Both the position numbers and the translations under genes were made by a program. Shown piece after piece: positions 25,230-34,246 of a DNA stretch of 64,000 nt. This stretch comes from MED-G17 sp963991985 (GTDB lineage: Bacteria; Bacteroidota; Bacteroidia; NS11-12g; UBA9320), in assembly GCA_963991985.1 (NCBI GenBank), contig CAXDRX010000007.1, forward strand, positions 1 to 64,000. Direction: 5' to 3'. The notes under the pieces are model-generated. The model was given only the letters and a program-made list of their open reading frames with translations, searched no databases and had not been told where the DNA came from. Position 1 is the first letter of the stretch; every line of letters begins with the position of its first letter.

Positions 25230-26963
25230 ATGCTTAGAACACATACTTGTGGAGAACTGAACGAATCACATGTTGGGGAGACAGTGATTTTGTGTGGATG
25301 GATTCAAACCCATAGAAATTTGGGAGCGATGTGTTTTATTGACTTACGAGACCGTTTTGGAATTACTCAACTAAGTTTCAATGAAAATAGTCCTAATGAT
25401 TTGTTAAATGATGCAAAAAAGCTAGCACGAGAGTTTGTTGTAATGGCAGAAGGAAAGGTCATTGAGCGAAGCAGTAAAAATAAGCAAATACCTACTGGTG
25501 GAATAGAAATACAAGTAAAAAAAATGAAAGTGCTCAGCACCTCCAAGACACCACCTTTCACCATAGAAAACAATACGGACGGTGGCGATGAACTGAGAAT
25601 GCGATATCGATACCTGGATTTGAGAAGGCCGAAACTGCAGGAAAATATTTTATTAAGGCACAAAGCATCTCAATCCATAAGAAATTTCTTAAGCCATCAT
25701 AATTTTTTGGAAATTGAGACCCCGTACTTAATCAAATCAACACCAGAAGGGGCGAGAGACTTTGTGGTACCAAGCAGAATGAATGAAAATCAATTTTATG
25801 CACTTCCGCAATCTCCTCAGACTTTTAAACAATTGCTGATGGTTGGAGGCTATGATCGCTATTTTCAGATTGTTCGCTGTTTTAGAGACGAGGATTTACG
25901 GGCCGATAGACAACCTGAATTTACCCAAATAGATTGTGAAATGAGCTTTGTAAATCAAGAAGACATTTACAAAACTTTTGAGGAATTGGCAAAATATCTT
26001 TTCAAAGAAACTTTGGGGATTGAGCTTCCCAAGTTTGAAACCATAAGTTATGCAGATTCCATGCATAAGTATGGAAATGATAAACCCGATTTGCGTTTTG
26101 ATATGCCTATACAACATCTTGAAAAAGTAGCCAAAGGCCATGGATTTAAAGTGTTTGATGATGCAGAAAAAGTAGTAGGAATAGTGGCAAAAGGAGCTGC
26201 TTTATATACCCGAAAACAGTTGGATTTTTTGGTAGATTTTGTTAAAAAGCCACAAATTGGGGCAAAAGGATTGGTATACTGTAAATACAATGAGGAAAAA
26301 ACTTTCAAATCTTCAATTGACAAGTTTTTTGGCCAAAATATATGGCAAGAAATTGCTGCCACATGCGATTTTAATCCTGGTGACCTATTGCTTGTTCTTT
26401 CTGGATCCAGCAAAACTGTGTTAAAACAAATGAGTGAACTTCGCTTAGAGATGGGCAATCAACTCAATCTAGTCAAAGATGGTGTATTTAAACCTCTTTG
26501 GGTTGTGGATTTCCCATTGCTGGAATGGGATGAGGAAAATCAGAGATATCATGCCATGCACCACCCCTTTACCAGCCCAAAAGTAGAAGATCTTCACTAC
26601 CTTTCAACTGCGCCAAATCAGGTAAAAGCAAATGCCTACGACATGGTCATCAATGGGGTTGAAGTCGGTGGAGGAAGCATACGAATTCACGATAGAGAAA
26701 TGCAAGAAAAAATGCTATCCCTATTGGGTTTTTCTGATCAGGAAGCAAAAGACCAATTTGGCTTTTTGATGGAGGCATTTGAATATGGAGCTCCGCCCCA
26801 TGGTGGCATTGCATTTGGTTTTGACCGCTTGTGCAGTTTATTGACTGGTGAAAATAGCATCCGAGATGTAATTGCTTTTCCAAAAAACAATCAAGGAAGA
26901 GACATTATGATTGATGCTCCCTCACCAATCGACAATGAGCAACGCAAAGAATTAGGAATTTGA
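25230..26963 (+). CDS. aspS: Aspartyl-tRNA synthetase
   Basis: 577 residues, the bacterial form. An N-terminal OB-fold anticodon-binding domain (VILCGWIQTHRNLG, FIDLRDRFG) is followed by a class II core with FRDEDLRADRQPEFTQID (motif 2) and GIAFGFDRL (motif 3), and an inserted GAD domain around residues 290-400. It charges tRNA-Asp. It faces valS divergently; the 90-base gap between the starts must hold both promoters. Nothing unusual is seen. Confidence 0.97.
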   Translation: MLRTHTCGELNESHVGETVILCGWIQTHRNLGAMCFIDLRDRFGITQLSFNENSPNDLLNDAKKLAREFVVMAEGKVIERSSKNKQIPTGGIEIQVKKMKVLSTSKTPPFTIENNTDGGDELRMRYRYLDLRRPKLQENILLRHKASQSIRNFLSHHNFLEIETPYLIKSTPEGARDFVVPSRMNENQFYALPQSPQTFKQLLMVGGYDRYFQIVRCFRDEDLRADRQPEFTQIDCEMSFVNQEDIYKTFEELAKYLFKETLGIELPKFETISYADSMHKYGNDKPDLRFDMPIQHLEKVAKGHGFKVFDDAEKVVGIVAKGAALYTRKQLDFLVDFVKKPQIGAKGLVYCKYNEEKTFKSSIDKFFGQNIWQEIAATCDFNPGDLLLVLSGSSKTVLKQMSELRLEMGNQLNLVKDGVFKPLWVVDFPLLEWDEENQRYHAMHHPFTSPKVEDLHYLSTAPNQVKANAYDMVINGVEVGGGSIRIHDREMQEKMLSLLGFSDQEAKDQFGFLMEAFEYGAPPHGGIAFGFDRLCSLLTGENSIRDVIAFPKNNQGRDIMIDAPSPIDNEQRKELGI

Positions 26964-27062
26964 TTTTTAATTTTCAAAGCCATTCCCTCTCACTCACAAA
27001 AAATGAGAAAAGAAAACAAAACGCTCTGACAGATGATTTATATCTAAAAGCGGGCTAGGCGT

Positions 27063-28643
27063 TTACCGAACCTTCACTATACTTCGAGACTGAAGCACGT
27101 CTTCAGACTGATATTGTAAATGATAAATCCCCGGAGCCATGTTGGATGTATTCAATGGAATGGTGTGTTCACCCATTGTTTTTTCTTCATCAACCAATAC
27201 ATGAATTTCTTTTCCATGGGCATCCAAAATTGCAATTCTTACATGTCTGCCATTGGAAGCATATTTTACGGTAGTACTATCCACGAAAGGATTGGGATAG
27301 TTGTATACCCAGGCATCACCTGCCTTCTTTTGTAAAGAACGAGCCATTGTACCCGTTTGACAGGTAGTATCTAAAATATCTAGGGTTTCAAAATTTTGCA
27401 ACATCACTGTATCCACTTCGTCATTTGGCAAACAAAACCAATTTTTTAGGACAGTTGCGTAGATATTTCTAAAATCAATTTCCATCTCTACCCCATCGCC
27501 TGTTTTTACCTCGTCGGCAATGCTTGGATTATTGCCCAATATTCCACCTTTAACATTTTTTCCGAACATAAACAAAGGAGCCGCAGATCCATGGTCTGTT
27601 CCACTACTTGCATTTGATTTAATTCTCCTTCCAAACTCCGAATAGGTCATACCCAATACCCGATCTTCTAAACCCAGCTGTTTCAAATCGTCTTGAAAAG
27701 CATAGATGGCCTCAGAAACTCGATTTAGCAAATTGGCATGCGCCCCTACCTCGTTTCCTGCCGTTGTATCAATCTGATTGGCATGGGTATCAAATCCGCC
27801 GATCGTTACCGTGTAGACTCTGGTTTTCAATCCCCCTGAAATCAGTCGAGCAACAATTTTTAGTTGCTTTGCCAAACTCTCTGTTTCATCATATAATTCA
27901 CTCTTATTGCTTCCCTTTTCAGAGGCTTCGTTAACTACTTTTGCGTATTCATTACTTTGGTGAGCAACTGTTCGGATGAATTTGAGTTCTTTACCCGAAC
28001 GGGTTGTAGGAGTGGATTCGTCTTCTGTAAGAAGCTCATAGAAGTAATCTGGATTCGACACAGCCAAACCCATGTTTACGGAGACCCCTTGACAAACTGG
28101 AGAGACCACCGAACCGATTTGTATGGCCAATGGATCCGTCATATCACTGTTGGGGAACCCTGCAGGGTAATTGGGCCATTCATTGGCAAGGTATCTTCCA
28201 ATCCAACCGCTGTTTAAGTTCTCACTTGAATCGGAGCCTGTTACCCAAATATCCTTTGATCGGAAATGCGAACGATTTTGGTCGGGATAACCCACTCCCT
28301 GTAGAATTTGCAATTCTCCATCTTTGTACATTTCTTGTAGTTTGGTCATACTTGGATGCAAGGTGGTGGCTTCTGTCCCTTCCAGCTTTAGCAGCTTATT
28401 TTCATTGATAAGAACATTTTCTCTTGCCTTAAAAAGGTTACTGTACTGATCGACCGGGATGACCGTGTTGAGCCCGTCGTTTCCTCCGTTTAGCTCAATC
28501 AAAACCAATACATGATCTGTTTCTGTGTAGTTGTTTGCAGCATGGGTTAGTGTTTTGCCAAATGCTCGAATAGGTTGTCCACCAATGACCACCGGAATAA
28601 GACTTAATTGACCTGCAGCTTGTAAAAATTCTTTTCTGTTCAT
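27063..28643 (-). CDS. DUF1501-family exported protein with T9SS type A sorting domain
   Basis: 526 residues. A DUF1501 (sulfatase-like) core carries LIELNGGNDGLNTVIP, DQNRSHFRSKDIW, TIGGFDTHANQ, TYSEFGRRIKSNASSGTDHGSAAP. The N-terminus (MNRKEFLQAAGQLSLIPVV) is like the Tat-type leaders of this family but lacks a clear twin Arg. A type A T9SS domain occupies about residues 443-526, with YPNPF and PGIYHLQY. DUF1501 proteins are almost always paired with DUF1800, as here (four-base gap). The enzymatic role is unproven; the pair is thought to act on extracellular polymers. Confidence 0.85.
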   Translation of the reverse strand: MNRKEFLQAAGQLSLIPVVIGGQPIRAFGKTLTHAANNYTETDHVLVLIELNGGNDGLNTVIPVDQYSNLFKARENVLINENKLLKLEGTEATTLHPSMTKLQEMYKDGELQILQGVGYPDQNRSHFRSKDIWVTGSDSSENLNSGWIGRYLANEWPNYPAGFPNSDMTDPLAIQIGSVVSPVCQGVSVNMGLAVSNPDYFYELLTEDESTPTTRSGKELKFIRTVAHQSNEYAKVVNEASEKGSNKSELYDETESLAKQLKIVARLISGGLKTRVYTVTIGGFDTHANQIDTTAGNEVGAHANLLNRVSEAIYAFQDDLKQLGLEDRVLGMTYSEFGRRIKSNASSGTDHGSAAPLFMFGKNVKGGILGNNPSIADEVKTGDGVEMEIDFRNIYATVLKNWFCLPNDEVDTVMLQNFETLDILDTTCQTGTMARSLQKKAGDAWVYNYPNPFVDSTTVKYASNGRHVRIAILDAHGKEIHVLVDEEKTMGEHTIPLNTSNMAPGIYHLQYQSEDVLQSRSIVKVR

Positions 28644-28647
28644 GGAT

Positions 28648-30255
28648 TTAAGACAGTTGGTACTCGCTTTGTTTTATAATGTATGCAAAAAGTAATTTCA
28701 AGCGAGATTCCACCGTATTTTTAAAAGTCTCGTTTGATGGGTCGGCTGTATAATTTAACCAGGCATCGGTCCAATAGGAATCCAAAGATTGATTGGAAAG
28801 CAAAATACTTTTCATGGCCATTTTCGTTTCCTCAGACACATCAACCGGGGTCAATAAGGTCAACAAATCCTCAATCAACTGATTTGGATCTCCCGGTTGA
28901 GAAGTTTGGGACGTGATTTTTATGGTATCTACTTGAAGTCTGAATTGGTTTCTTTTGTAGCCTGTCCAAATCAAATTTTCCACATAAGAGACTCTTTTGG
29001 GCAGCGTATCGGTATTGATCCATAGTTCGTGATATGAGGGCATTTGATGGTAAGCAGGCCATCCCGACACCGATGGAGGTCCTCCAAGGGTCTGTTGTAA
29101 AACAGAGCCGAGGTAATAAATGTATCCCCACATTCGGTAAGTATTTTCTACATCATCTTCTATTTTTGGGAATTCCAATTCAAATTGCCTACAAAAGCCA
29201 ACGAGATAGTCCAAAGGACTTTTGATTAAACATGCTCGATTTGCCGGATCAAAAAAATGTTCACTTTGCAGCATATATTTCATGAGTAATTTGACATCGA
29301 AATTATTGGCGAAAAACAAATCGGCTAGAGGCTCAATAAAGTTGGTTTCTGTGGCTTCATCTATCTCGTAGTAAATAAACCACATGTACAACCTTCTTAC
29401 CAAAAATTTAGCTACTTCTTTTTTGGTAAAAATCATTTCAATCAAATCATCAATTTCCTTCTCTGCATCCGCTTGAGAACTTCCAGCTCGAAGCAAATAG
29501 TTTCCGTAAAACTTAGAAAAAACCTTGTTTTTATCGTAGTGACGGGACTCTGTAAAATAAACTTCCCCTGTTTGATAGTTGATACGCCATCCGGTAAGTA
29601 CTTTGGCTGCTTCGATGATATCACTTTCTGTATATTTTGCATCCTCACCTTTTCCCAATGTAAAAAGTTCTTGCAACTCTCGGGCATAGTTCTCATCGGG
29701 AGCTTTGGCCTGATTTTTTTCTCCATTCAAATAGCGGAGCATTGCTTTATCTAGCGTTATCTTTTTTACCAATTCTTTAAAATCACCCAAATAGTTTTCT
29801 CTCAGCAATTTGGTATGCTCGTAGGCAAAATAGCCATAGGCATAAATGGAAGCCTCTGTGGCAAAGTGATTGTGCCAAAAAAGCGTCATTTTTTCTCGAA
29901 TATTTAGGCTCTGATTTATCTGGTTGCCTATCCAATCCCATGCCCAACTGTTCCGTCTTTGGCCATTGAATTGTCCACCAAATGTATCGTTAATCCAAGT
30001 TTGCCCCAGCGGAACATTTGGATCATTATTTCTTTCTGACTGGTAATAGTTGAGTGGCGGCGTAGGCAAGTCAACCGAATTGTCTAGGAGTTGGTCTATT
30101 GTATCTGACAGGCTTTTGTTTTCGAGTTCCTTTAAGTCACTTAGTGTAGCGCCAAACATTGTTCTTCTAAGAAGATGCATTTTGGCCTCTTTGTCCCATG
30201 CCCCTTGATATTTATTGATGCCTGTGTGTGTTCTTGCAGTCTTTTGAATACCCAT
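28648..30255 (-). CDS. DUF1800-family protein
   Basis: The start chosen is ATG 30255, which has a strong ribosome-binding sequence AAGGAGA just upstream; 535 residues. The DUF1800 core begins KMHLLRRTMFGATLSDLKEL and includes REKMTLFWHNHFAT, NYARELQELFTLG, DIIEAAKVLTGWRI, FLVRRLYMWFIYYE, SPLDYLVGFCRQF and GGPPSVSGWPAYHQM, all in the family order. No clear signal peptide is seen. Function is unknown, but the fixed pairing with the next DUF1501 gene implies a joint extracellular or periplasmic complex. A TAATTTTG box within the end of the upstream lptG gene could give an additional promoter. Confidence 0.85.
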   Translation of the reverse strand: MGIQKTARTHTGINKYQGAWDKEAKMHLLRRTMFGATLSDLKELENKSLSDTIDQLLDNSVDLPTPPLNYYQSERNNDPNVPLGQTWINDTFGGQFNGQRRNSWAWDWIGNQINQSLNIREKMTLFWHNHFATEASIYAYGYFAYEHTKLLRENYLGDFKELVKKITLDKAMLRYLNGEKNQAKAPDENYARELQELFTLGKGEDAKYTESDIIEAAKVLTGWRINYQTGEVYFTESRHYDKNKVFSKFYGNYLLRAGSSQADAEKEIDDLIEMIFTKKEVAKFLVRRLYMWFIYYEIDEATETNFIEPLADLFFANNFDVKLLMKYMLQSEHFFDPANRACLIKSPLDYLVGFCRQFELEFPKIEDDVENTYRMWGYIYYLGSVLQQTLGGPPSVSGWPAYHQMPSYHELWINTDTLPKRVSYVENLIWTGYKRNQFRLQVDTIKITSQTSQPGDPNQLIEDLLTLLTPVDVSEETKMAMKSILLSNQSLDSYWTDAWLNYTADPSNETFKNTVESRLKLLFAYIIKQSEYQLS

Positions 30256-30286
30256 TCTCCTTAAAATTATGAGTAAATATACAAAA

Positions 30287-31387
30287 TTATTTTTGCGTTT
30301 TTTGAAAAAGTCTAATTGCAATTGTGCCAAAAATTAAATTTGGCAACCAAACCGCTATCAGCGGTTGAATGCTGCCCTTGGCACCGTAAGAGTTAAAAAA
30401 TTGCATGGAAAATAAAAAAGCAAAACTTATCAGCAAACCTTTTCCAAGGTGAAGTCCAACTCCTCCCCTTTGTTTCACACTCGACACACATACCCCAATC
30501 AGAGTCAAAATAAGAATAGAAAAAGGGGAAGCTATTCTGCGATATTTTTCGGTAAGATAAAAGAAAACATTATTGGAGCTTCGTTCTTTTTCCAATTCTA
30601 TCATGCGATTTATTTCATCATTGCTGAAAGATTGAACATCATCGTCCATCATAAATATTTCATCGGGATTTATGGGAATCATCGTGTCCTTGAAAGGCCG
30701 TTTGATTAGCTTTTGAGATCCATCGTTGTAAAAAATACGCTCTACAAAATTGTGAAAACGCCACATTCCGCTACTTTCCTCCCAAGTCAACTTGTCTGCC
30801 ATTACCCTTGAAGACAATTCGCCGTTTTCAAAATGTTCAAGAGACACTTTTATCCCCAAACTATCGATATATCTAAAGTTTTCAAATGAAACAACATCGT
30901 TTGCAGTTAGCGGCATTTTGATATTTTGCTTAAAGTCAAAGCTTCTGTCTCTGATTACTGTATTTTCGAAACCGAGTCGTTTTTTTTCTGAAATTGGAAT
31001 CAAGTAACCATTTAAATAATAAGAAAAGCAAGCGATGATACTCCCAATAAACAGATAAGGTCTAAGGAAACGAGCATACGAAACACCGGAAGATAAAATG
31101 GCGACTATTTCGCTTCGAAATGCCATTCGAGAGGTGAAAAATATTACCGTGATAAAGACAAAAAGAGGACTGAACATATTGAGTAAAAAAGGAATATAAT
31201 TGGCATAGTGCACCAATAAAATCTCCCGTAGGGTTACATCCTTTGAGACAAATTCATCAATCTTTTCGGCAACGTCAAAAACAACAATGATGATGGTAAA
31301 TAATGCCAAAGCCATTAAGAATGTGCTCAACATTTTTTTGATGATGTACCAATCTAGCTTGGTTAAGAAATTACCTTTCCCGATCAA
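30287..31387 (-). CDS. LptF/LptG-family LPS export permease (second copy)
   Basis: 366 residues. It has six transmembrane helices in two groups of three around a periplasmic jellyroll domain; the LptB-contact segment FRSEIVAILSSGVSYARFLRP is present and the C-terminal helices include LILTLIGVCVSSV. Together with the copy at 21000-22520 it likely forms the LptFG pair, one of each type. Its start overlaps the stop of the four-helix-bundle gene by four bases (ATGA). Which copy is F and which G is not resolved; the shorter length here suits LptG. Confidence 0.86.
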   Translation of the reverse strand: MIGKGNFLTKLDWYIIKKMLSTFLMALALFTIIIVVFDVAEKIDEFVSKDVTLREILLVHYANYIPFLLNMFSPLFVFITVIFFTSRMAFRSEIVAILSSGVSYARFLRPYLFIGSIIACFSYYLNGYLIPISEKKRLGFENTVIRDRSFDFKQNIKMPLTANDVVSFENFRYIDSLGIKVSLEHFENGELSSRVMADKLTWEESSGMWRFHNFVERIFYNDGSQKLIKRPFKDTMIPINPDEIFMMDDDVQSFSNDEINRMIELEKERSSNNVFFYLTEKYRRIASPFSILILTLIGVCVSSVKQRGGVGLHLGKGLLISFAFLFSMQFFNSYGAKGSIQPLIAVWLPNLIFGTIAIRLFQKTQK

Positions 31388-31743
31388 TCCAATTTATTTT
31401 TGAGTGATTTAAAAGCTTGTATGTACATATTAATTATTTGCTCTGTCTCGGTGAGCAAAGGATTTATAATATTTTCATCCAATAATTTTTCCGACTTTAC
31501 AAGATCCAACCAATATAGAAAACCATTGGCCTGATTCTTTGCGTGATTGAGATTGTTTACAAAGGTGTGACTTAGTTGCCCTTGATAAAGTCCGATGGCT
31601 TGAATAGCCATTTGGCTAGCACTTTTGATTATTTCTCCTCTTATCAATGCGCTCAAAGCCTTGTTCTGCGGCAATACTAGAGCAATTTTCAACCCTGCAT
31701 GACTTAGCTTTTGTACTCTGTTTTTTAGCTCTATTGGATTCAT
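31384..31743 (-). CDS. Four-helix-bundle protein of the 23S-IVP type
   Basis: 119 residues, predicted all-helical. The pattern LKNRVQKLSHAGLKIALVLPQNK, IRGEIIKSASQMAIQAIGLYQG, HAKNQANGFLYWLDLVKSEKL, NPLLTETEQIINMYIQAFKSLKNKL matches the small four-helix proteins first met in 23S rRNA intervening sequences but free-standing in many Bacteroidota. They form pentamers in known structures and their role is unclear. It is translationally coupled on both sides: its start overlaps the tgt stop by four bases and its stop overlaps the lptG start by four. Confidence 0.75.
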   Translation of the reverse strand: MNPIELKNRVQKLSHAGLKIALVLPQNKALSALIRGEIIKSASQMAIQAIGLYQGQLSHTFVNNLNHAKNQANGFLYWLDLVKSEKLLDENIINPLLTETEQIINMYIQAFKSLKNKLD

Positions 31744-32861
31744 AATTTTGCTTCTAATTGAGGTACCATTTTACTTTTCCAAACATAAAAATCTCCTTTT
31801 TTGATATGTGCCCTTGCTTCTTTCATTAACCATAAATAAAATTTCAAATTGTGTTTGCTCGCAATTTGTGCACCAAGATATTCATTGCATCTTATAAGGT
31901 GCCTTAAATAGGCTTTGGAATAGTCTGGTGAGTGGACTTCATCAATGGGCGTAAAATCATTTTTCCATTTTTCATTTTTGATATTGATATAACCGTTTTC
32001 AGTGAAAAGCATCCCATTCCGCGCGTTTCTTGTGGGCATTACGCAATCGAACATGTCTACCCCCAAGGCAATACACTCCAATAGGTTGGCTGGCGTCCCT
32101 ACACCCATAAGATACCGTGGTTTTTCTTTCGGCAAGTGCTCCGTCACCAAATCGGTCATTTCATAGAGTAAATGATGGGGTTCACCAACCGATAAGCCTC
32201 CAATGGCATTCCCCTCCATATTTTGATCTGATACAAATTTGGCACTTTCGATTCTCAGATCTTTAAATGTACTACCCTGCACAATAGGAAACAAGGATTG
32301 GGGATAACCATACGCCTCTTTTTGTTTTGATTGGTGTTTGATGCACTTTAGCAACCAATCATGGGTAAGATTCAATGATTTCTTTGCATAAGCAAAGTCA
32401 CACGGGTAAGGGGTGCATTCATCAAATGCCATGATGATGTCTCCTCCAATATTTCTTTGAATATCCATGACCCGCTCGGGTGTAAAAAAGAATTTTGACC
32501 CATCGATATGACTTTGAAATTCTACACCATTTTCTTTTATTTTTCGATTCTCTGATATAGAATAGACCTGATAGCCACCGCTGTCGGTTAGTATGCTTCG
32601 GTCCCAATTGATAAATTGATGTAAACCTCCTACTTGTGAGAGGACTTCCATGCCGGGCCGCAAAAAAAGGTGATAGGTATTGCCCAATATGATGGATGCG
32701 TCTATCTCATTCTTTAGTTTTTCTTGGTCCACTGCCTTCACGGTTCCTACGGTGCCAACAGGCATAAAAATTGGGGTTTGAATAGAATTGCGCGCTGTTC
32801 TTATTTCGCCAGCTCTTGCTTTGGAGTGTTTATCGGTATGTTCTAAAGTAAAGCTAAGCAC
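31740..32861 (-). CDS. tgt: Queuine tRNA-ribosyltransferase
   Basis: 373 residues. The Tgt core is clear: GNTYHLFLRPG, LTDSGGYQVYS with the proton-acceptor Asp, DECTPYP, IGGLSVGE, RYLMGVGTP, FDCVMPTRNARNG. It exchanges the G in position 34 of Asn, Asp, His and Tyr tRNAs. The classical zinc-binding CxCxxC segment is absent: the region reads IDEVHSPDYSKAYLRHL, with no cysteine, as I recall for Bacteroidota homologues. porT directly precedes it (zero gap) and the four-helix protein gene overlaps its end. Confidence 0.95.
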   Translation of the reverse strand: MLSFTLEHTDKHSKARAGEIRTARNSIQTPIFMPVGTVGTVKAVDQEKLKNEIDASIILGNTYHLFLRPGMEVLSQVGGLHQFINWDRSILTDSGGYQVYSISENRKIKENGVEFQSHIDGSKFFFTPERVMDIQRNIGGDIIMAFDECTPYPCDFAYAKKSLNLTHDWLLKCIKHQSKQKEAYGYPQSLFPIVQGSTFKDLRIESAKFVSDQNMEGNAIGGLSVGEPHHLLYEMTDLVTEHLPKEKPRYLMGVGTPANLLECIALGVDMFDCVMPTRNARNGMLFTENGYINIKNEKWKNDFTPIDEVHSPDYSKAYLRHLIRCNEYLGAQIASKHNLKFYLWLMKEARAHIKKGDFYVWKSKMVPQLEAKL

Positions 32862-33554
32862 CTATTCAAAACAAAATGAAATTTGAATCAATCTTGGAAG
32901 CAAACTGCCCAAAGATTGGGAATACACATATTGATCTTTCTCCAAGTAGCTTGTGATTGCCGAGCTGATTTTTATTTCGGGAGAGAACTTAAAAAACTCA
33001 AAATAAAAATCCATTCCAAGGCCCAAATCATAGCTAAACGTATTTGGAGAAAGAGCGACTACTGGCTTTTCAAGGCTCCTATCGGTGTCAATATCACTTG
33101 CAAAATCATAACGATAATTGACGCCTCCAACTACATAAAAACGAATGTTTCGATGTCGAACCGATTTTAATTTCATCAACATTGGCACTTCGAAATAGGT
33201 GTTTTCCATTTCAACTTGCTGCTTGCTTTGGTCTTCTAATGTAAACTCGACATCTCTTTGCGTAAAATGAAGATTTAATGCTGTTCTAAAATCCCAATAA
33301 TCAGATATTCTAAGGTTCATTAAGCCACCAAAACCGAAACCCGCATAGTTGATTTGTTTCATATTGAGCATTTGGTTTTTGACCCAAAAGCTCCGGTCAG
33401 GATTCATTTTATAATTGGCGTGGTTTCCAACAAAAGCAAAACCGAAATGTACTTTTTGCAAATCATACAATGGATTGTTTTGTTGTGCCTTGGAGGCAAC
33501 ACAATGCAACAAAAAACACAAAAATGTTATTTTTCGAATCTTAATATTTCGCAC
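32862..33554 (-). CDS. porT: T9SS outer-membrane assembly protein PorT
   Basis: 230 residues starting with GTG (MRNIKIRKITFLCFLLHCVASKAQ, signal peptide). The rest is an eight-stranded outer-membrane barrel: alternating strands ending FCFE, the typical aromatic C-terminus. The position between ubiE and tgt is that of porT in other Bacteroidota, and length and pattern fit. PorT is needed for a working type IX secretion system. Its start overlaps the end of ubiE by 28 bases and it ends one base before tgt's ATG. The family call by sequence alone is good; context raises it. Confidence 0.82.
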   Translation of the reverse strand: MRNIKIRKITFLCFLLHCVASKAQQNNPLYDLQKVHFGFAFVGNHANYKMNPDRSFWVKNQMLNMKQINYAGFGFGGLMNLRISDYWDFRTALNLHFTQRDVEFTLEDQSKQQVEMENTYFEVPMLMKLKSVRHRNIRFYVVGGVNYRYDFASDIDTDRSLEKPVVALSPNTFSYDLGLGMDFYFEFFKFSPEIKISSAITSYLEKDQYVYSQSLGSLLPRLIQISFCFE

Positions 33555-34246
33555 AAGCCAAGTGTGAACTTTTTCTTCTTAACGCAAATGAAGCCGCAAT
33601 TTGATATAATTTCTTTAAATATTCTTGCTTTATAAAATGTTTTTATTGAGTTGGATAAGTAATCATAGGCCTTTGGATTTTGGGCAAACAATTTCACCAC
33701 CCATGGCATCCAAATGGAAACATAAAATTGTAAAAAGTATTTTGCCATTGAATTATCGGGCTGAAAAAAATCTATAATATGTACTTTGCCGCCTGGTTTC
33801 AAGACCCTATGTATTTCTTCAAATTCGAGCAATAGCTTGTCAAAATTTCGCACACCAAAAGAGATGAATATATGATCAAACATTTCTTCTGTGTAGGGCA
33901 AAACACCTACTTCTTTTTGAACAAACGAAATTTCCATATTTTGTCTATTTGCCTTTCCTTGAGCTATTCCCAGCATGTTTTTTGCCACATCTGTGGCATA
34001 AACATTGGTTTCCTGAAAACGCTTTTTGATTTCTATAGCTACATCGCCGGTTCCCGTGGCTAAATCCAGAATTATTTGTCCCTTTTGAATGCCGGCATTT
34101 TTCACCAATATACGGCGCCAAACAACATCCAAACGGAATGAAAAAAGACGATTGAAAAAGTCATATTGTTTTGAAATTTCATTGAACATCTCATCGATAT
34201 CTTTTTTTTGGTGCTTAATTTGCGAAGGGATAGATGAAGATTTCAT
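33527..34246 (-). CDS. ubiE: Demethylmenaquinone C-methyltransferase (UbiE/MenG)
   Basis: The start chosen is ATG 34246 (MKSSSIPSQIKHQKKDIDEM, 239 residues). Conserved UbiE features are MFNEISKQYDFFNRLFSF, SAM motif I LDLATGTGDVAIEI, FGVRNFD and LKPGGKVHIIDFF. It methylates demethylmenaquinone to menaquinone, the respiratory quinone of the phylum. It leads the seven-gene minus-strand chain. Its first 13 bases overlap, head to head, the first 13 bases of engB on the other strand, so its promoter must lie within engB. Confidence 0.93.
   Translation of the reverse strand: MKSSSIPSQIKHQKKDIDEMFNEISKQYDFFNRLFSFRLDVVWRRILVKNAGIQKGQIILDLATGTGDVAIEIKKRFQETNVYATDVAKNMLGIAQGKANRQNMEISFVQKEVGVLPYTEEMFDHIFISFGVRNFDKLLLEFEEIHRVLKPGGKVHIIDFFQPDNSMAKYFLQFYVSIWMPWVVKLFAQNPKAYDYLSNSIKTFYKARIFKEIISNCGFICVKKKKFTLGLCEILRFEK

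Noticed and set aside
27019..27064. AAACGC/GCGTTT inverted repeat followed by a T-rich stretch on the minus strand, after the DUF1501 gene
   Set aside because: The loop is about 34 bases and the stem only six pairs; too weak to call a terminator.
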